Source: Candidatus Oceanisphaera merdipullorum
GTDB lineage: Bacteria; Pseudomonadota; Gammaproteobacteria; Enterobacterales; Aeromonadaceae
Length of the DNA stretch: 64,000 nucleotides
NCBI GenBank assembly: GCA_018883865.1
Contig: JAHLFI010000143.1
Coordinates: 1-64,000 of the forward strand
Direction of reading: 5' to 3'
Positions within the stretch are counted from its first letter, which is position 1. Every line of letters begins with the position of its first letter. The position numbers and the translations under genes were made by a program. Below are positions 36,252 to 45,875 of this stretch, piece after piece. The notes beneath the pieces are model-generated. The model was not told the DNA's origin and made no database searches. It saw nothing but the letters and a program-made list of their open reading frames with translations.

Positions 36252-37052
36252 CTATCCGCCCTTAGTCGAACTGTGATAGCGCAGTTGGCTAAGATTAAAT
36301 CCCAGTTTGATATCATCGACTAGCTTCACTAATTGCCGAGCCAGCAACGCTTGTTCTCGATGCGTGAGCACGGCGTTATCTTCTTTGGCCCGTTCTTGGT
36401 CTGGCATGTTTTGCGCCTCAGACAGCAAGTTGTCTAGCTTATGCCAACGTGCAAGTAAGGCATGGGCGCGTTTTGGACCTATGCCTGGCACGCCTTTGAT
36501 GTTGCTGCCTGATACGCCGGTGAGGGCCCAATAATCCACCAGTTGGTGAGTGTTTAACTGAAATTTCTGCTCGGCAACTGCTTGAGTGACGGCGGCTTGC
36601 TTGAAGTGATCCCACAGCTGAATATGCGGGTTAAGCAGCTGGCAGAAACCTTGGTCGGTTGAGACGATGACGCAAGCTTTACCGTGGCGGCTGAGAGTGC
36701 TCGCCAAGGTAGCAATTAAGTCGTCTGCTTCATCTGTGTCGGAGAGCAGCGCATCTATGCCAATGCCCCATAAATCTTGCTGCAATTGGCCTAAGTAATC
36801 GGCCAAGGGCGTGGGCATGGGTTTGCGATTCGCCTTGTAAGCTGGATATAAATGATGGCGAAAACCTTGAGGCGCGCCATCAAATACCGCCACCACGTGA
36901 CTGGGCTGAAATTGGCGCAGCAACCGGGTAGCGGCATGAATAAGAGCCGCACTGGTGGCGGCCAGTGCGGCTTTACTGTCTTGATGTTGCACCTCTTGTA
37001 CCGCGTAGAGGCGGCGGATCAGATTGAGCGCGTCAAGGATCAGCAGTTGCAT
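36252..37052 (-). CDS. xni: Flap endonuclease Xni (ExoIX)
   Basis: Structure-specific 5' flap endonuclease paralogous to the 5' nuclease domain of DNA polymerase I. The 266-residue protein has the 5'-3' exonuclease N-domain with LLILDALNLIRR, VAVFDGAPQGFRH and YKANRKPMP, the acidic DTDEADDLIATLA cluster, VSTDQGFCQL and a helix-hairpin-helix motif GVPGIGPKRA. It starts 3 bases after the ppnN stop, so the two form an operon. In E. coli, xni and ppnN are close neighbours too. Confidence 0.95.
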   Translation of the reverse strand: MQLLILDALNLIRRLYAVQEVQHQDSKAALAATSAALIHAATRLLRQFQPSHVVAVFDGAPQGFRHHLYPAYKANRKPMPTPLADYLGQLQQDLWGIGIDALLSDTDEADDLIATLASTLSRHGKACVIVSTDQGFCQLLNPHIQLWDHFKQAAVTQAVAEQKFQLNTHQLVDYWALTGVSGSNIKGVPGIGPKRAHALLARWHKLDNLLSEAQNMPDQERAKEDNAVLTHREQALLARQLVKLVDDIKLGFNLSQLRYHSSTKGG

Positions 37053-37055
37053 GTA

Positions 37056-38408
37056 TTAACGGTTAATACGATAGCAAGGCACGTAGGTGCTGCCTGGCAG
37101 TTTCATGCGTTCTTGCTCAACAAATTGTTGTAGCAGTTTATCCATCATCTGCATCATTTCAGGCTCACCATTGAGCAAGAAGGGACCGAATTCTTCAATG
37201 GCTTTAATACCGCCTTCTTTCACGTTACCCGCCACTATGCCCGAAAAAGCACGGCGCAGGTTAGCCGCCAGCTGTTGCGGCGGTTGATCGCGATTAAGAT
37301 TTAGGCTGGCCATGTTGGCATGATCCGGTACAAACGGCTGTTGAAACTCCGGCTCTATGTGCAGCGACCAGTTGAAGGAGTAAGCGTCCCCCACAGATTT
37401 GCGATAATCGCGCACTAACGGCATGGCATTTTTTACGCGGCGCGCCACTTCTGCTGGATTGTCGATGATAATTTGATACAGCGATTGTGCTTCTGTGCCC
37501 AAGGTGCTGCCAATAAATTCATCCATGCTACGAAAGTAATCGGCACTTTCTTTGGGGCCGGTAAAAATAATCGGCATCGGCTGATTGCGGTTTTCAGGGT
37601 GCAGCATTATGCCCAAAATGTATAAAATTTCTTCGGCAGTTCCCACGCCACCCGGAAACACGATGATGCCATGGCCCACGCGTACGAAGGCTTCTAAACG
37701 TTTCTCGATATCGGGCAGGATCACCAGCTCATTGACGATGGGATTTGGCGGCTCTGCGGCAATAATAGAAGGTTCAGTAAGGCCGATATAACGGCTACCA
37801 AACACTCTTTGTTTGGCATGTCCCACGGCCGCACCTTTCATCGGACCTTCCATGGCACCGGGGCCACAGCCAGTACAGATATTCATATCACGCAGCCCGA
37901 GTTCATTGCCCACTTCGCGGGTGTACTGATATTCCCCGGCTGAAATGGAGTGTCCACCCCAGCAGACGGCCAAGTTTGGCTCTAGCCCAGGGTGCACGGT
38001 ACCGGCATTGCGCAAAATTGAAAATACTAAGTCTGTTAACTGCGCCGAACTGAGGTTGCACTCTTCAGCAAATTGCAGTTTGCTGTTTACATAAATGATA
38101 TCGCGCAGCACAGAGAACAAATGATCTTGAATGCCGCGAATAATCTCGCCATCCACGAAAGCATGTATCGGCGGATTAAATAGCTCCAATTTTACGCCGC
38201 GCTCACGGCGGATCACGTTAATATCAAAATCTTTATGACGGTCTAAAATCTCTTTCGAGTTGTCGGTTTGGCTACCTGAATTAAGCACGGCCAAGGCGCA
38301 ATTACGAAACAACTGATACAGGTTGCCGCGTGCTGATTTTTTTAGGTTGTCCACTTCAATTTGTGACAGCAAGTTCATGCTGCCTACTGGATTTATATGG
38401 GTGATCAT
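37056..38408 (-). CDS. ppnN: Pyrimidine/purine-5'-nucleotide nucleosidase PpnN (YgdH)
   Basis: Nucleotide 5'-monophosphate nucleosidase, controlled in E. coli by (p)ppGpp, that splits nucleotides into base and ribose 5-phosphate. The second ATG (38408) is favoured because AAGGA lies 6 bases before it, whereas the first ATG touches that sequence; it also gives the family N-terminus [11 protein letters not shown]. The 450-residue protein has an N-terminal helical domain and a LOG-like Rossmann domain with [11 protein letters not shown] and the substrate motif PGGVGTAEE. It is followed after 3 bases by xni. Length equals E. coli PpnN within a few residues. Confidence 0.95.
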   Translation of the reverse strand: MITHINPVGSMNLLSQIEVDNLKKSARGNLYQLFRNCALAVLNSGSQTDNSKEILDRHKDFDINVIRRERGVKLELFNPPIHAFVDGEIIRGIQDHLFSVLRDIIYVNSKLQFAEECNLSSAQLTDLVFSILRNAGTVHPGLEPNLAVCWGGHSISAGEYQYTREVGNELGLRDMNICTGCGPGAMEGPMKGAAVGHAKQRVFGSRYIGLTEPSIIAAEPPNPIVNELVILPDIEKRLEAFVRVGHGIIVFPGGVGTAEEILYILGIMLHPENRNQPMPIIFTGPKESADYFRSMDEFIGSTLGTEAQSLYQIIIDNPAEVARRVKNAMPLVRDYRKSVGDAYSFNWSLHIEPEFQQPFVPDHANMASLNLNRDQPPQQLAANLRRAFSGIVAGNVKEGGIKAIEEFGPFLLNGEPEMMQMMDKLLQQFVEQERMKLPGSTYVPCYRINR

Positions 38409-38435
38409 TATCATTCCTTGAATATTGTTATTCGG

Positions 38436-39932
38436 TTAGTCGATGACCAGCTGATCTCGGCCCGCGTGCTTAGCGCGATATAAGGCTTGATCGGCGCGTT
38501 CCAAGGCGGAATGAATAGTATCGCCAGCTTTAAATAGCGTCGCGCCTAAGGAAATGGTGATAGTCACCGGTTGGTCTTTAAAGCGAAAAGGAATCTTTTT
38601 CACTTGCTCACGCAGTTTTTGTAACGGTGTCTCTAGGTTATCTTGACTGACATTATTAAGCAGTACCGTGAATTCCTCACCGCCAAAACGAGCGACAAAA
38701 TCGCTTTCGCGCAATGATTTTTGTAAGGTTCTGGCAATCAGACGCAGCGCTTTATCACCGGCGAGATGGCCATATTTATCATTAATTTCCTTGAAGTAAT
38801 CGATATCGAGCAAGGCAATACATAAGGGCTTATCATCACGTAACCATTGTCGATATTCTATTTCGAGCCGTTGATCCATGCCGGCTCGGTTATGGATTTG
38901 CGTTAAACTGTCAACAAATAGCTTATCATTTTGCTTGCTGAGTTGTTGCCGAAAATTATCCGCTTCTTGTTTAAGAAAGCCAATCTGTTGTTCCATTTCA
39001 GTCATGCGGGTGAGTAAGGCTTGCTCGCGCGCTTGTAAACGCTGATTTTGTACCAAAATATGGTTAATGCTGCGCATACGCACTTCAATATCGGCTTTCA
39101 GCTGGGCATTTTCTTGGCAAAATAAATGTTCGCCAATGGCTCTGAGCTCACCGGCAATATGCTCGCTATGATGGCTGCGGGCGACATACAATGATTGTTC
39201 TTCGCTGAGGGTGATGGCCGCGTATTGATGTACATCTTCGAGATCTGTGTACAGCTTAGTTAAATATTGCTTGGCACTGCTGCGCTCAAAGCGCACGCCT
39301 TCAATGGTGAGATCAATTAAGCGTAAGCACACCTCAGGTAACTCGGCTGGCGCTATGGGATTAAGCAATTGCTGGCGGATCTTGGTCAGCTCGATGGCGA
39401 CTGGACCAGAAAAATGCAGTTCTTCCACTAACTGCTGTAAGCGCGAGCATAATTGATGCTGAAGGGCTTCACCTTGGCGCTCGCGATTTAGCAGGTCGTC
39501 GAGCGCTTGCTGGTAGTAATCGAGTAGTTGCCAAAGTTGTACTTGATGGTTGGCATCATCGAGACGTAATCGCTCAAGTAGCGCGTCGCTGGCGGGACTG
39601 GCGCCCGATTGCTGTAATAGATAGGCGGCTGCGCTTAACTTCTGGCGGCCCAACTGCTGTAAGCGCGCGAGTTTGGCGTGCCCGTTTTGTAAGCGCAGTA
39701 ATTGCAGCTCAAGCTCGGCGGCCAGATGTTCAGCATTTAGCAGCGCACTCGACGCCTGAGACTTGGTGCCATTCAATAATTTTTGCCACTGGCTAAATAA
39801 ACGGGGGTTAGTGTCCTCGGGCTGGGTAGATGAACTTAGCGCTGGGTGTTTTAAGTCAGCGATGAGCTTTTCTAGCCGATTGATCACAGCTGTTAGCTCT
39901 TGCAACATCAATTTATCGTCTAAATTGTTCAT
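38436..39932 (-). CDS. Diguanylate cyclase (GGDEF domain with intact active site and I-site)
   Basis: Probable active cyclic-di-GMP synthase of 498 residues. The N-terminal 330 residues are helical with leucine- and glutamine-rich coiled-coil segments and no transmembrane helix. The GGDEF domain (about 335-498) has LTQIHNRAGMD, DIDYFKEINDKYGH, and the signature GGEEF at 417-421. An RxxD inhibitory-site motif (RESD, 408-411) stands exactly 5 residues before it. An AGG sequence precedes the ATG. The next gene upstream in the operon, 28 bases away, encodes a TPR protein with a degenerate GGDEF-like C-terminus, which suggests a functional pair. Confidence 0.93.
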   Translation of the reverse strand: MNNLDDKLMLQELTAVINRLEKLIADLKHPALSSSTQPEDTNPRLFSQWQKLLNGTKSQASSALLNAEHLAAELELQLLRLQNGHAKLARLQQLGRQKLSAAAYLLQQSGASPASDALLERLRLDDANHQVQLWQLLDYYQQALDDLLNRERQGEALQHQLCSRLQQLVEELHFSGPVAIELTKIRQQLLNPIAPAELPEVCLRLIDLTIEGVRFERSSAKQYLTKLYTDLEDVHQYAAITLSEEQSLYVARSHHSEHIAGELRAIGEHLFCQENAQLKADIEVRMRSINHILVQNQRLQAREQALLTRMTEMEQQIGFLKQEADNFRQQLSKQNDKLFVDSLTQIHNRAGMDQRLEIEYRQWLRDDKPLCIALLDIDYFKEINDKYGHLAGDKALRLIARTLQKSLRESDFVARFGGEEFTVLLNNVSQDNLETPLQKLREQVKKIPFRFKDQPVTITISLGATLFKAGDTIHSALERADQALYRAKHAGRDQLVID

Positions 39933-39960
39933 GTGATACCTGCGAGGCCGCCCTTATTAA

Positions 39961-42273
39961 TTAAACCGTCTTTGCCAGCTCGGGAGCTAAGGCTTGCCAA
40001 TCAATATAGTGTTTTTTGTGGGAACAGTTTACTTTTACTAAGCCTTTGAGAATAGCTTGAATACAACAATGACGAATATCACCGTTAAAAAAAGCCGCCT
40101 GCTGACAATCCAGAGCCAATAATTCGACCCAAGCTCGATCTCCGGTTTCTTTACTCAGTTGGTGTGCTGCGGCCATGGCCAGATATAAAATATCCCCCAT
40201 GCGCATATCATCGAGTGCGTGAGGGGCTTTTGGTAAGAACGGATGACCAATAATGCCAATGGCTAAACGCTTATCTAAGTCATAGGCCGAGGGGAATTCC
40301 TCAAACATGCGCTGTAAATTGGCCAGCGTTTCCTGTAATGAACTCACTTGGCGTTGTGCAATAACATAGATAAATTGCCCTTCGCGCAAGTCATACAGAC
40401 GCGCCTCAGGATGGATACGCCCTTGCAGATAAGTGCCCAGTTGTTGTTGCAACGCTTTGGTGGCCACCAAACCTAAACGCTCGCTCAAATCGACCATAAA
40501 AGGGACATGCAACAGCAGGTAGTAAATTTTATCATCAAAGGGCTGAGCTTGAGCTTCATTTAAGTACCACTGCTCTGAGCTAAGCTGGCTCTTGGCTACG
40601 TCTTTGGGCAAGCGCAGCATGAACTGACGCCAATTGGGTAGGCCGGTACGCGACTCCAATAACAAAGAATGTGTCAAGCCGGTATTTTGCTCCTGCAAGC
40701 GCCGTCGAGACAGCAGATTACGCCATGCAGCATATAACAATAACACCGTACTCACGCTGAGTGCGATGGCCAAAGATGAGAACAACCGTTTATCTCGCTG
40801 CAGTTGCTCGCTTTGTTGGCGTAGGCTCACCAATTCACGTTCCTGCTGCAACTGCTGATCATTATCTTGTACTAAGCTTTGCGTCAACAAACGATTAAGC
40901 TGGCTGGCTTGGGCAAAATGCTCGTGATAGGCCTGATAATGAATCAAGGCTTGGTTGGGGTTGTTAATGTGTTCAAATAACAGAGCTAATAAGCGATGGC
41001 TTTCGATGAGACGCGGCACATTATTAATGCGCTCGGCAAGTGTGAGTGCCTGCTCTAGCTGTAATAAAGCTAAGCCGCTTTCTTGCTGGCTCATATACAA
41101 CTGGCCTAGTTGATGCAACGTATCTATTAGCAGTAGTGTTTTTTGTTGCTGCGCTACAATTTTGTGCGCGCCTGCTGGTTCAATATCCTTGTTACGCTCA
41201 AAACTAGCGCGGGCTTGGCTCAAATAGGGCAGCGCTTCGCTTGGTTTATCCAACAGCCGATAGCTGTGGCCAATTTCTAAATACAATTGTGCTATTTGCT
41301 CGTTGTCGACCAAGATTTTAGCCAAATTCAGCGCATTAAAAAAATAGACTAACGCCAAGCTGGCGTCTTCACTGCTGGTGCGCGTCACTCGGCCTAAGTT
41401 AAGTAAGGAGCTGATTAATAAATTGGGATTGCCTAAGGATTCAAATTCACTGGCCGCGAGATTGGCAAAATGAATGGCTTGTTCGCTTTTTCCTAAAGTA
41501 GCATTAATCGCCGCGGCTTTTTCGGCGGCCTGCGCTTTTAAGTAATATAGGCGGCGTTTGCCAAGCAGGCTGAGGGTTTCTATGTAGTGGGCTAGTGCTA
41601 ATTCGTCTTGTTGTATGAGCTGATAATAATTAGCCAATAAGTAATTGGCCCATGCCTGCTGAACCTGCTGATTATTTTCTTGAGCTTGCAAGCGAATATG
41701 CTCAAACGCTAAGCGGGCCTCCTCCATTTTCTGTTGATAGAAGAGGGTGCTGGCTTGCAGCAGAGGCAGTGCTTGCTGTAAAGCGTCAGCACTCTCTTCA
41801 TTAAGCAGGGTTTGGGCATTATTTAGCAGCTTTTTCGCTTGCGCGGCATCTTGTTTGGCCAGTGATAATTTAGCCTTGATCATTAAGCCCGCCGCATGGC
41901 TGTCGGTTTGGTGATAGCGCTTAGCCAGCTTAATCGCCTGATTAATGCTGGCATGGGCGGGCAACAATAAGCCTTCGTTGGCTTGGCACAAGGCTTGAAT
42001 TTGCCACGCCATTAAGCTTTGCTCTCGTGAGCGATAGTGCTGGCTCATGGCTTCTTGGTCAAAATCTTGTCGAGAGTTGACTAACTTCGCGGGATCAATT
42101 TCTTTACGCTGCAAAAATAATTGGGTTATGGCGACGCATTCGGCCGGACGGCTAAGCATGAGTTGCTGAGCCTGTTGCAGCTGAACAGGTTCAATTTGGT
42201 TAGGCTGTAGTACGGGAGTACCGGCTAGATGGGAAACCAAAACGGCAACAGACAAGATCACAATAACAAACAC
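39961..42273 (-). CDS. TPR repeat protein with degenerate GGDEF-like C-terminus
   Basis: A 770-residue membrane protein. A hydrophobic N-terminal segment (about 1-17) could be a signal anchor; tetratricopeptide-like repeats fill roughly 100-490 with patterns such as LNLGRV, LYLEIGHSYRLL and LHQLGQLYMSQQ; a second transmembrane helix lies at 497-518. After a short coiled coil the C-terminal region starts like a GGDEF domain (TGLPN, 543-547), but the catalytic loop position holds REGQF (630-634) rather than GGDEF, so catalysis is unlikely. The start is a GTG at 42273 with a poor ribosome-binding site, so the N-terminus is uncertain. It directly precedes the active cyclase and may sense a periplasmic signal for it. 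Confidence 0.8.
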   Translation of the reverse strand: MFVIVILSVAVLVSHLAGTPVLQPNQIEPVQLQQAQQLMLSRPAECVAITQLFLQRKEIDPAKLVNSRQDFDQEAMSQHYRSREQSLMAWQIQALCQANEGLLLPAHASINQAIKLAKRYHQTDSHAAGLMIKAKLSLAKQDAAQAKKLLNNAQTLLNEESADALQQALPLLQASTLFYQQKMEEARLAFEHIRLQAQENNQQVQQAWANYLLANYYQLIQQDELALAHYIETLSLLGKRRLYYLKAQAAEKAAAINATLGKSEQAIHFANLAASEFESLGNPNLLISSLLNLGRVTRTSSEDASLALVYFFNALNLAKILVDNEQIAQLYLEIGHSYRLLDKPSEALPYLSQARASFERNKDIEPAGAHKIVAQQQKTLLLIDTLHQLGQLYMSQQESGLALLQLEQALTLAERINNVPRLIESHRLLALLFEHINNPNQALIHYQAYHEHFAQASQLNRLLTQSLVQDNDQQLQQERELVSLRQQSEQLQRDKRLFSSLAIALSVSTVLLLYAAWRNLLSRRRLQEQNTGLTHSLLLESRTGLPNWRQFMLRLPKDVAKSQLSSEQWYLNEAQAQPFDDKIYYLLLHVPFMVDLSERLGLVATKALQQQLGTYLQGRIHPEARLYDLREGQFIYVIAQRQVSSLQETLANLQRMFEEFPSAYDLDKRLAIGIIGHPFLPKAPHALDDMRMGDILYLAMAAAHQLSKETGDRAWVELLALDCQQAAFFNGDIRHCCIQAILKGLVKVNCSHKKHYIDWQALAPELAKTV

Positions 42274-42522
42274 CGATACGCATGCAAATAGCTTTCCAGC
42301 TTACCATAAGTGCGAGCCGAGTGAAGACTCGCTTATGGAGCCCTAAGCGTAAGCGGTCACTTAATCTCAGCCGCCGTCAAAGGCCCTACGTTTACGCCAC
42401 CCATAAATCTCGGCGCTGTCTCTTGCCAGTGCGAGTGCCGGGGCCATCTATTAGGCAAAGAGTCTTAGGCCCCGTTTTATTTTTTAACTAATTGCTAAAC
42501 GCCGGCCGCTCCACTCAGGGCA

Positions 42523-43374
42523 TTATTGGCGCTGTAAGCGCACGTTGGCGGCTTTGCCGGCTACGTTACTGCGATAGGGATTAATATCTAGTCCACCACG
42601 GCGGGTGTAACGGGCATAAACAGTTAATTCTTTTGGCTTGGCATGTTGTTGTAAGTCCATAAAAATACGCTCGACGCATTGTTCATGAAATTCATTGTGT
42701 TGGCGAAATGAAACGAGGTAGCGCAACAAGGCTTCGCGATTAATACGCGGGCCTTGGTAGCGGATCATAATACTGCCCCAATCTGGCTGGCCGGTCACTA
42801 AGCAGTTTGATTTAAGCAAGTGTGAGTGCACTGTTTCACTGACCCATTCCTCTTCCGTTATATTCTCTAAAAGCGCCAAATCCGGCTGATACTGCAGCAC
42901 ATCTATGTCCAGATGGTCGATACAATCGCCGGGCAAGATACCAAATTGGTTAGAGGCATTTTTTAGCTCATAGAGTTTTACTTTGACGACGCTTTGAGCG
43001 CATTGGCTCAAGTCTCTCGTCAGCACCTCTTCCACATCCTCCAAACGCTCGAAGTGGCTTTGATTTAAACTATTTAGATAGAGTTTGAAGGATTTTGATT
43101 CAATAAGGTTGACGCTATTAATGGGCACTCGCACCTCGCCCATGGCTACTACAGGTTTACCTTTGCTATTCAGCCAAGACAGTTCATACAGGTTCCACAC
43201 ATCTTCACCAGCGAAGGGCAGGTTATCTGGTGTTAAGCCTAAGTCATCGCGGTTTAAGCTGCGCGGCACGCCTTGTAATTGGCTGGCATCGTATTCACAG
43301 ACGTAGCTGCTTTGTTTGCCTAAGGCTAAGGTATCGAGTGCTAGGCTTGCCTGATATTTTTGCTCGGGTGTCAT
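42523..43374 (-). CDS. queF: NADPH-dependent 7-cyano-7-deazaguanine reductase QueF
   Basis: Reduces preQ0 to preQ1 in queuosine biosynthesis. The longest frame starts at a TTG (43386); the ATG at 43374 gives 283 residues, equal to the family, and is preferred. It is the long, two-domain type: [13 protein letters not shown] near the N-terminus, then [19 protein letters not shown], and the catalytic cysteine (about 191) and aspartate (about 198) in [13 protein letters not shown], positions that match E. coli Cys190/Asp197. A C-terminal [10 protein letters not shown] segment completes the T-fold. It is divergent from syd with about 50 bases between the starts, as in E. coli. Confidence 0.97.
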   Translation of the reverse strand: MTPEQKYQASLALDTLALGKQSSYVCEYDASQLQGVPRSLNRDDLGLTPDNLPFAGEDVWNLYELSWLNSKGKPVVAMGEVRVPINSVNLIESKSFKLYLNSLNQSHFERLEDVEEVLTRDLSQCAQSVVKVKLYELKNASNQFGILPGDCIDHLDIDVLQYQPDLALLENITEEEWVSETVHSHLLKSNCLVTGQPDWGSIMIRYQGPRINREALLRYLVSFRQHNEFHEQCVERIFMDLQQHAKPKELTVYARYTRRGGLDINPYRSNVAGKAANVRLQRQ

Positions 43375-43428
43375 TTCAAAGTCCAATTGGTAGAATAAGA
43401 TGCTCTGACCTTATTGTGAGTCTTTAGT

Positions 43429-43959
43429 ATGCAAGATCAAGTGGTGAGCGCGCTTTGCGAATTATTTGTCCGCCAGCGTCGGGTTGGCGGTATTCCCTTG
43501 GTGGCTCACGATGTGGATTTTCCTTCTCCTGCCGAGCTTTTGCCCGCCGTGGCGGGTCAGGTAGGCTGGCAAGCCTGGTTAAAGCCTGAGCCTGACTCAT
43601 TTTCTAATGTAGGCGAGGCGCTGGAAATAGCAGTGCACTCTGATGTGAGTGAATTTTTTGGCCATTATTACGCGGGCAATATCGAAGGCTGCTTTAAAGG
43701 CTTATTTTTTACCTTGTTACAGCCGTGGAATGAAGCAGACTTTGAACGGCTGCAACAACATCAAATTGCACACCAATTGATGATGAAGAAGCTTAAATTA
43801 CCGGCCAGCTGGTTTTTAGCCAGCTGCGCTGATGAGCAAAAGTTGGTGACACTTAATAATGCCAGCGGCGAGGTGCAATTAGAGCGCTTAGGTAAGGGCT
43901 GTATTGGCGTGCTGGCGCCTAATTTGGAGGCATTTTTACGCCAAGTAGAGCCTTGTTGA
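43429..43959 (+). CDS. syd: SecY-interacting protein Syd
   Basis: Soluble protein that binds SecY and helps to dispose of malformed SecYEG. The 176-residue length and the segments HSDVSEFFGHYYAGNIEG, PWNEADFERLQ and LEAFLRQVEP fit Syd. It is divergent from queF, the same arrangement as in E. coli, and converges with a DUF2310 gene across a hairpin at 43987-44010. Confidence 0.92.
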   Translation: MQDQVVSALCELFVRQRRVGGIPLVAHDVDFPSPAELLPAVAGQVGWQAWLKPEPDSFSNVGEALEIAVHSDVSEFFGHYYAGNIEGCFKGLFFTLLQPWNEADFERLQQHQIAHQLMMKKLKLPASWFLASCADEQKLVTLNNASGEVQLERLGKGCIGVLAPNLEAFLRQVEPC

Positions 43960-43986
43960 AATGTGGTAAAAGTGAGCAGTTAAAGT

Positions 43987-44010
43987 GCGCCGAGCTTGTT
44001 AGCTCGGCGC
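43987..44010. terminator. Hairpin between syd and the DUF2310 gene
   Basis: Nine-base perfect stem GCGCCGAGC / GCTCGGCGC with a 6-base loop in the convergent gap. The T-run is weak on both sides, so it may be a bidirectional but inefficient terminator. Confidence 0.6.
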
Positions 44011-44028
44011 TTAGTGCTCTGGGCGTTA

Positions 44029-44802
44029 TTAGTCTTTAAAATCCCAGGATAAGTTTGAGACCAAACGACAGGGCTCGCATTTGAAATCAAAAATATCGTG
44101 TAACGGCTCGCTTAACTGCCAAGGCTGGCCACAGCTTGGGCAAGGGCGTGCTAACTCGGAGGCTAAATTGTCGCCGCCCACCCGATACAAGTAATAAAAA
44201 GTCGGTATTTTGGTGAGCGACTCTATTTGCTTACACAGCTTGATGCCGCGCTGACTTAAACGGCTGCTGGGCTCGCTGATTTCGCTTACCGCTGGGTGCT
44301 CTAACACAGAACCGTTCATTTGCAGTTGGTCACAGGCTTCCCAATCTTCTTGCCATTTGATCACTTGTTTAGCATCACCATTAGCCACCGCCGGTATTTG
44401 GTACAAGGGAATGGGCGCCAAATGCTCGCCACAACGCAGCGGCGAACAAGAGTGTAAATAGGTGGTGTACAGCAGTTGCCATGGCCGCTCGCGGCAGGCA
44501 TCTGTGGTGTCGGAATTAAGGTCTTGGCCTTTCATCGCCATCTTAGGGCTAGTGAGCCCTGCTTGATGCAAGCGGTCAATCGCCAGCTTCACTTGACGGC
44601 TGTGATAACGGGCATGCAGGCTATCTTGCTCGGGGCACACCACGCGCGTGGTGAGGCCGTCGGCATGCATGGCGGTGGGGAATTCACGACCGATAATTTG
44701 GCCGTTGTAGCGCAGCGCATCAATAAACTGGCGAATAGCGGGCTCAGCCTCGGCTAATTCGGTTTCTTGGTAACAATCAAAGTGCAGTTCACATACCCAC
44801 AT
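44029..44802 (-). CDS. DUF2310 zinc-ribbon protein
   Basis: Conserved gammaproteobacterial protein of 257 residues in the DUF2310 family, described as a zinc-ribbon-containing, possibly nucleic-acid-binding protein. It starts with CELHFDCYQETEL, contains RQFIDALRYNGQIIGREFP and CSPLRCGEHL, and ends in a CPSCGQPW ... CEPC zinc-ribbon pair (about 225-248). An AAGGA sequence precedes the ATG. The gene leads a run of minus-strand small conserved genes; no function is established. Confidence 0.88.
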   Translation of the reverse strand: MWVCELHFDCYQETELAEAEPAIRQFIDALRYNGQIIGREFPTAMHADGLTTRVVCPEQDSLHARYHSRQVKLAIDRLHQAGLTSPKMAMKGQDLNSDTTDACRERPWQLLYTTYLHSCSPLRCGEHLAPIPLYQIPAVANGDAKQVIKWQEDWEACDQLQMNGSVLEHPAVSEISEPSSRLSQRGIKLCKQIESLTKIPTFYYLYRVGGDNLASELARPCPSCGQPWQLSEPLHDIFDFKCEPCRLVSNLSWDFKD

Positions 44803-44837
44803 TACTCAGTCCTTCGGCGTGCTAGTTGAGTTGGCGA

Positions 44838-45155
44838 TTAATCGAGTTTCCCACCTAAGGTGGTCACTAATAAATGTTCCAAACGATCCAATCTCAGCGC
44901 TTGTTCAGCGACGAGCTGCTCAAGGGTGAGCAGGCGTGCGCTTAGTTCAGACTCTGCATGAGTATTAGAATCTTGTAAGCTGGCAGCCGTAAGTGGCGGC
45001 AAACTGTCCGGTGACTGTTTATAGCGGCTCACCAGCGCCAACAGTTCGCTTAACGGCACGGGTCTGGTGAGACGGGCACGCACAGCCGCCGTGGTGATAG
45101 CTTTTTCTTCGGCGGCGAGTTGGCGTATCACCGCCAATATCTGTTGCTGAGGCAT
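44838..45155 (-). CDS. Small helical protein of unknown function
   Basis: A 105-residue protein that I do not recognise. The N-terminal half (about 1-50) looks like a winged-helix or DNA-binding-type helical segment (ILAVIRQLAAEEKAITTAAV, PVPLSELLALVSRY). The C-terminal third is a predicted coiled coil with leucine heptads (ARLLTLEQLVAEQALRLDRL), suggesting dimerisation. It sits between DUF2310 and DUF2789 genes on the same strand with short gaps; GAAGAAG lies upstream of the ATG. Confidence 0.7.
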   Translation of the reverse strand: MPQQQILAVIRQLAAEEKAITTAAVRARLTRPVPLSELLALVSRYKQSPDSLPPLTAASLQDSNTHAESELSARLLTLEQLVAEQALRLDRLEHLLVTTLGGKLD

Positions 45156-45301
45156 AATTTCTTCTTCAACTCTACTTATGTAACGCTTTTTGCGGGCCTA
45201 TCTAAAGCTAAGTCACTACTCTTTGCCGAAGAGGCGTCCATCGACGAAAACCGCTGTTTTTATTGAGCTAACAGCTAACAGCTTCAAGCTGCCCGCAGGG
45301 C

Positions 45302-45532
45302 TTATCGAAGGCTGACATTGAGCTGGTCTATCACTTCGGCCCAGTCTGAGTCAGCTTGCCAGCCTTCTTTTAAGAAAGCGGCTTGGGTCTTGCTCCAAAA
45401 GGGCGCGTCCACTAACTCCAAATCGGCAGGCAATTTGTGGCTCTTAATAAAGTGCTCAATGCCATCATGGCTGGCATCTAACCCTAATTGCTCAAACAGA
45501 GCGCTAAATGGGTGATTAATCGATTCCATCAT
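45302..45532 (-). CDS. DUF2789 family protein
   Basis: A 76-residue soluble protein of the DUF2789 family, recognised by the FSALFEQLGL and FIKSHKLPADLEL patterns and the tryptophan-rich second half (APFWSKTQAAFLKEGW). A GAGGAGAA sequence lies 5-6 bases before the ATG. Function is unknown. It is followed on the same strand by a small helical-protein gene and preceded by DUF3301. Confidence 0.88.
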   Translation of the reverse strand: MMESINHPFSALFEQLGLDASHDGIEHFIKSHKLPADLELVDAPFWSKTQAAFLKEGWQADSDWAEVIDQLNVSLR

Positions 45533-45572
45533 TACGTTCTCCTCAGGTTTTACGTGTTTAACTGACCGCCGT

Positions 45573-45875
45573 TTAGAGCATAGGTGAATCTGTCTCGCGC
45601 AAGATTGGCAAGTCTACATTGAGCACTGTCAGGTGATGCAGCCACAATACTCCCTCGTTATGTTGCAGGCCATCGTGGCTGAACTCAAACCTAAACTGGG
45701 TTAGCAGTCTGCCTCGTTGCCATTTGAAGCGATACCGATACACGCTTAATAATTGAAAGCTCTGTTGGCGACAATAACGGGCTAGCCAAGCTTGTGCAAA
45801 CTCACTTTGGCGCCTGAGCTGCCAGTAGCCGGCGCCAAACAGCAAGATCGCGATTAAACCCAGTAATTCTGTCAT
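45573..45875 (-). CDS. DUF3301 membrane-anchored protein
   Basis: A 100-residue protein of the DUF3301 family: an N-terminal transmembrane helix (about 3-20) followed by QAWLARYCRQQSFQLLS, RYRFKWQRGR and a FEFSHDG strand-turn segment. Its ATG overlaps the stop of the DUF3549 gene by 4 bases (ATGA), so the two are translationally coupled. The role is unknown. Confidence 0.9.
   Translation of the reverse strand: MTELLGLIAILLFGAGYWQLRRQSEFAQAWLARYCRQQSFQLLSVYRYRFKWQRGRLLTQFRFEFSHDGLQHNEGVLWLHHLTVLNVDLPILRETDSPML

Noticed and set aside
42282..42491. Plus-strand 69-codon frame in the gap before queF
   Set aside because: Arginine-rich random-looking sequence with no ribosome-binding site; no conserved family.
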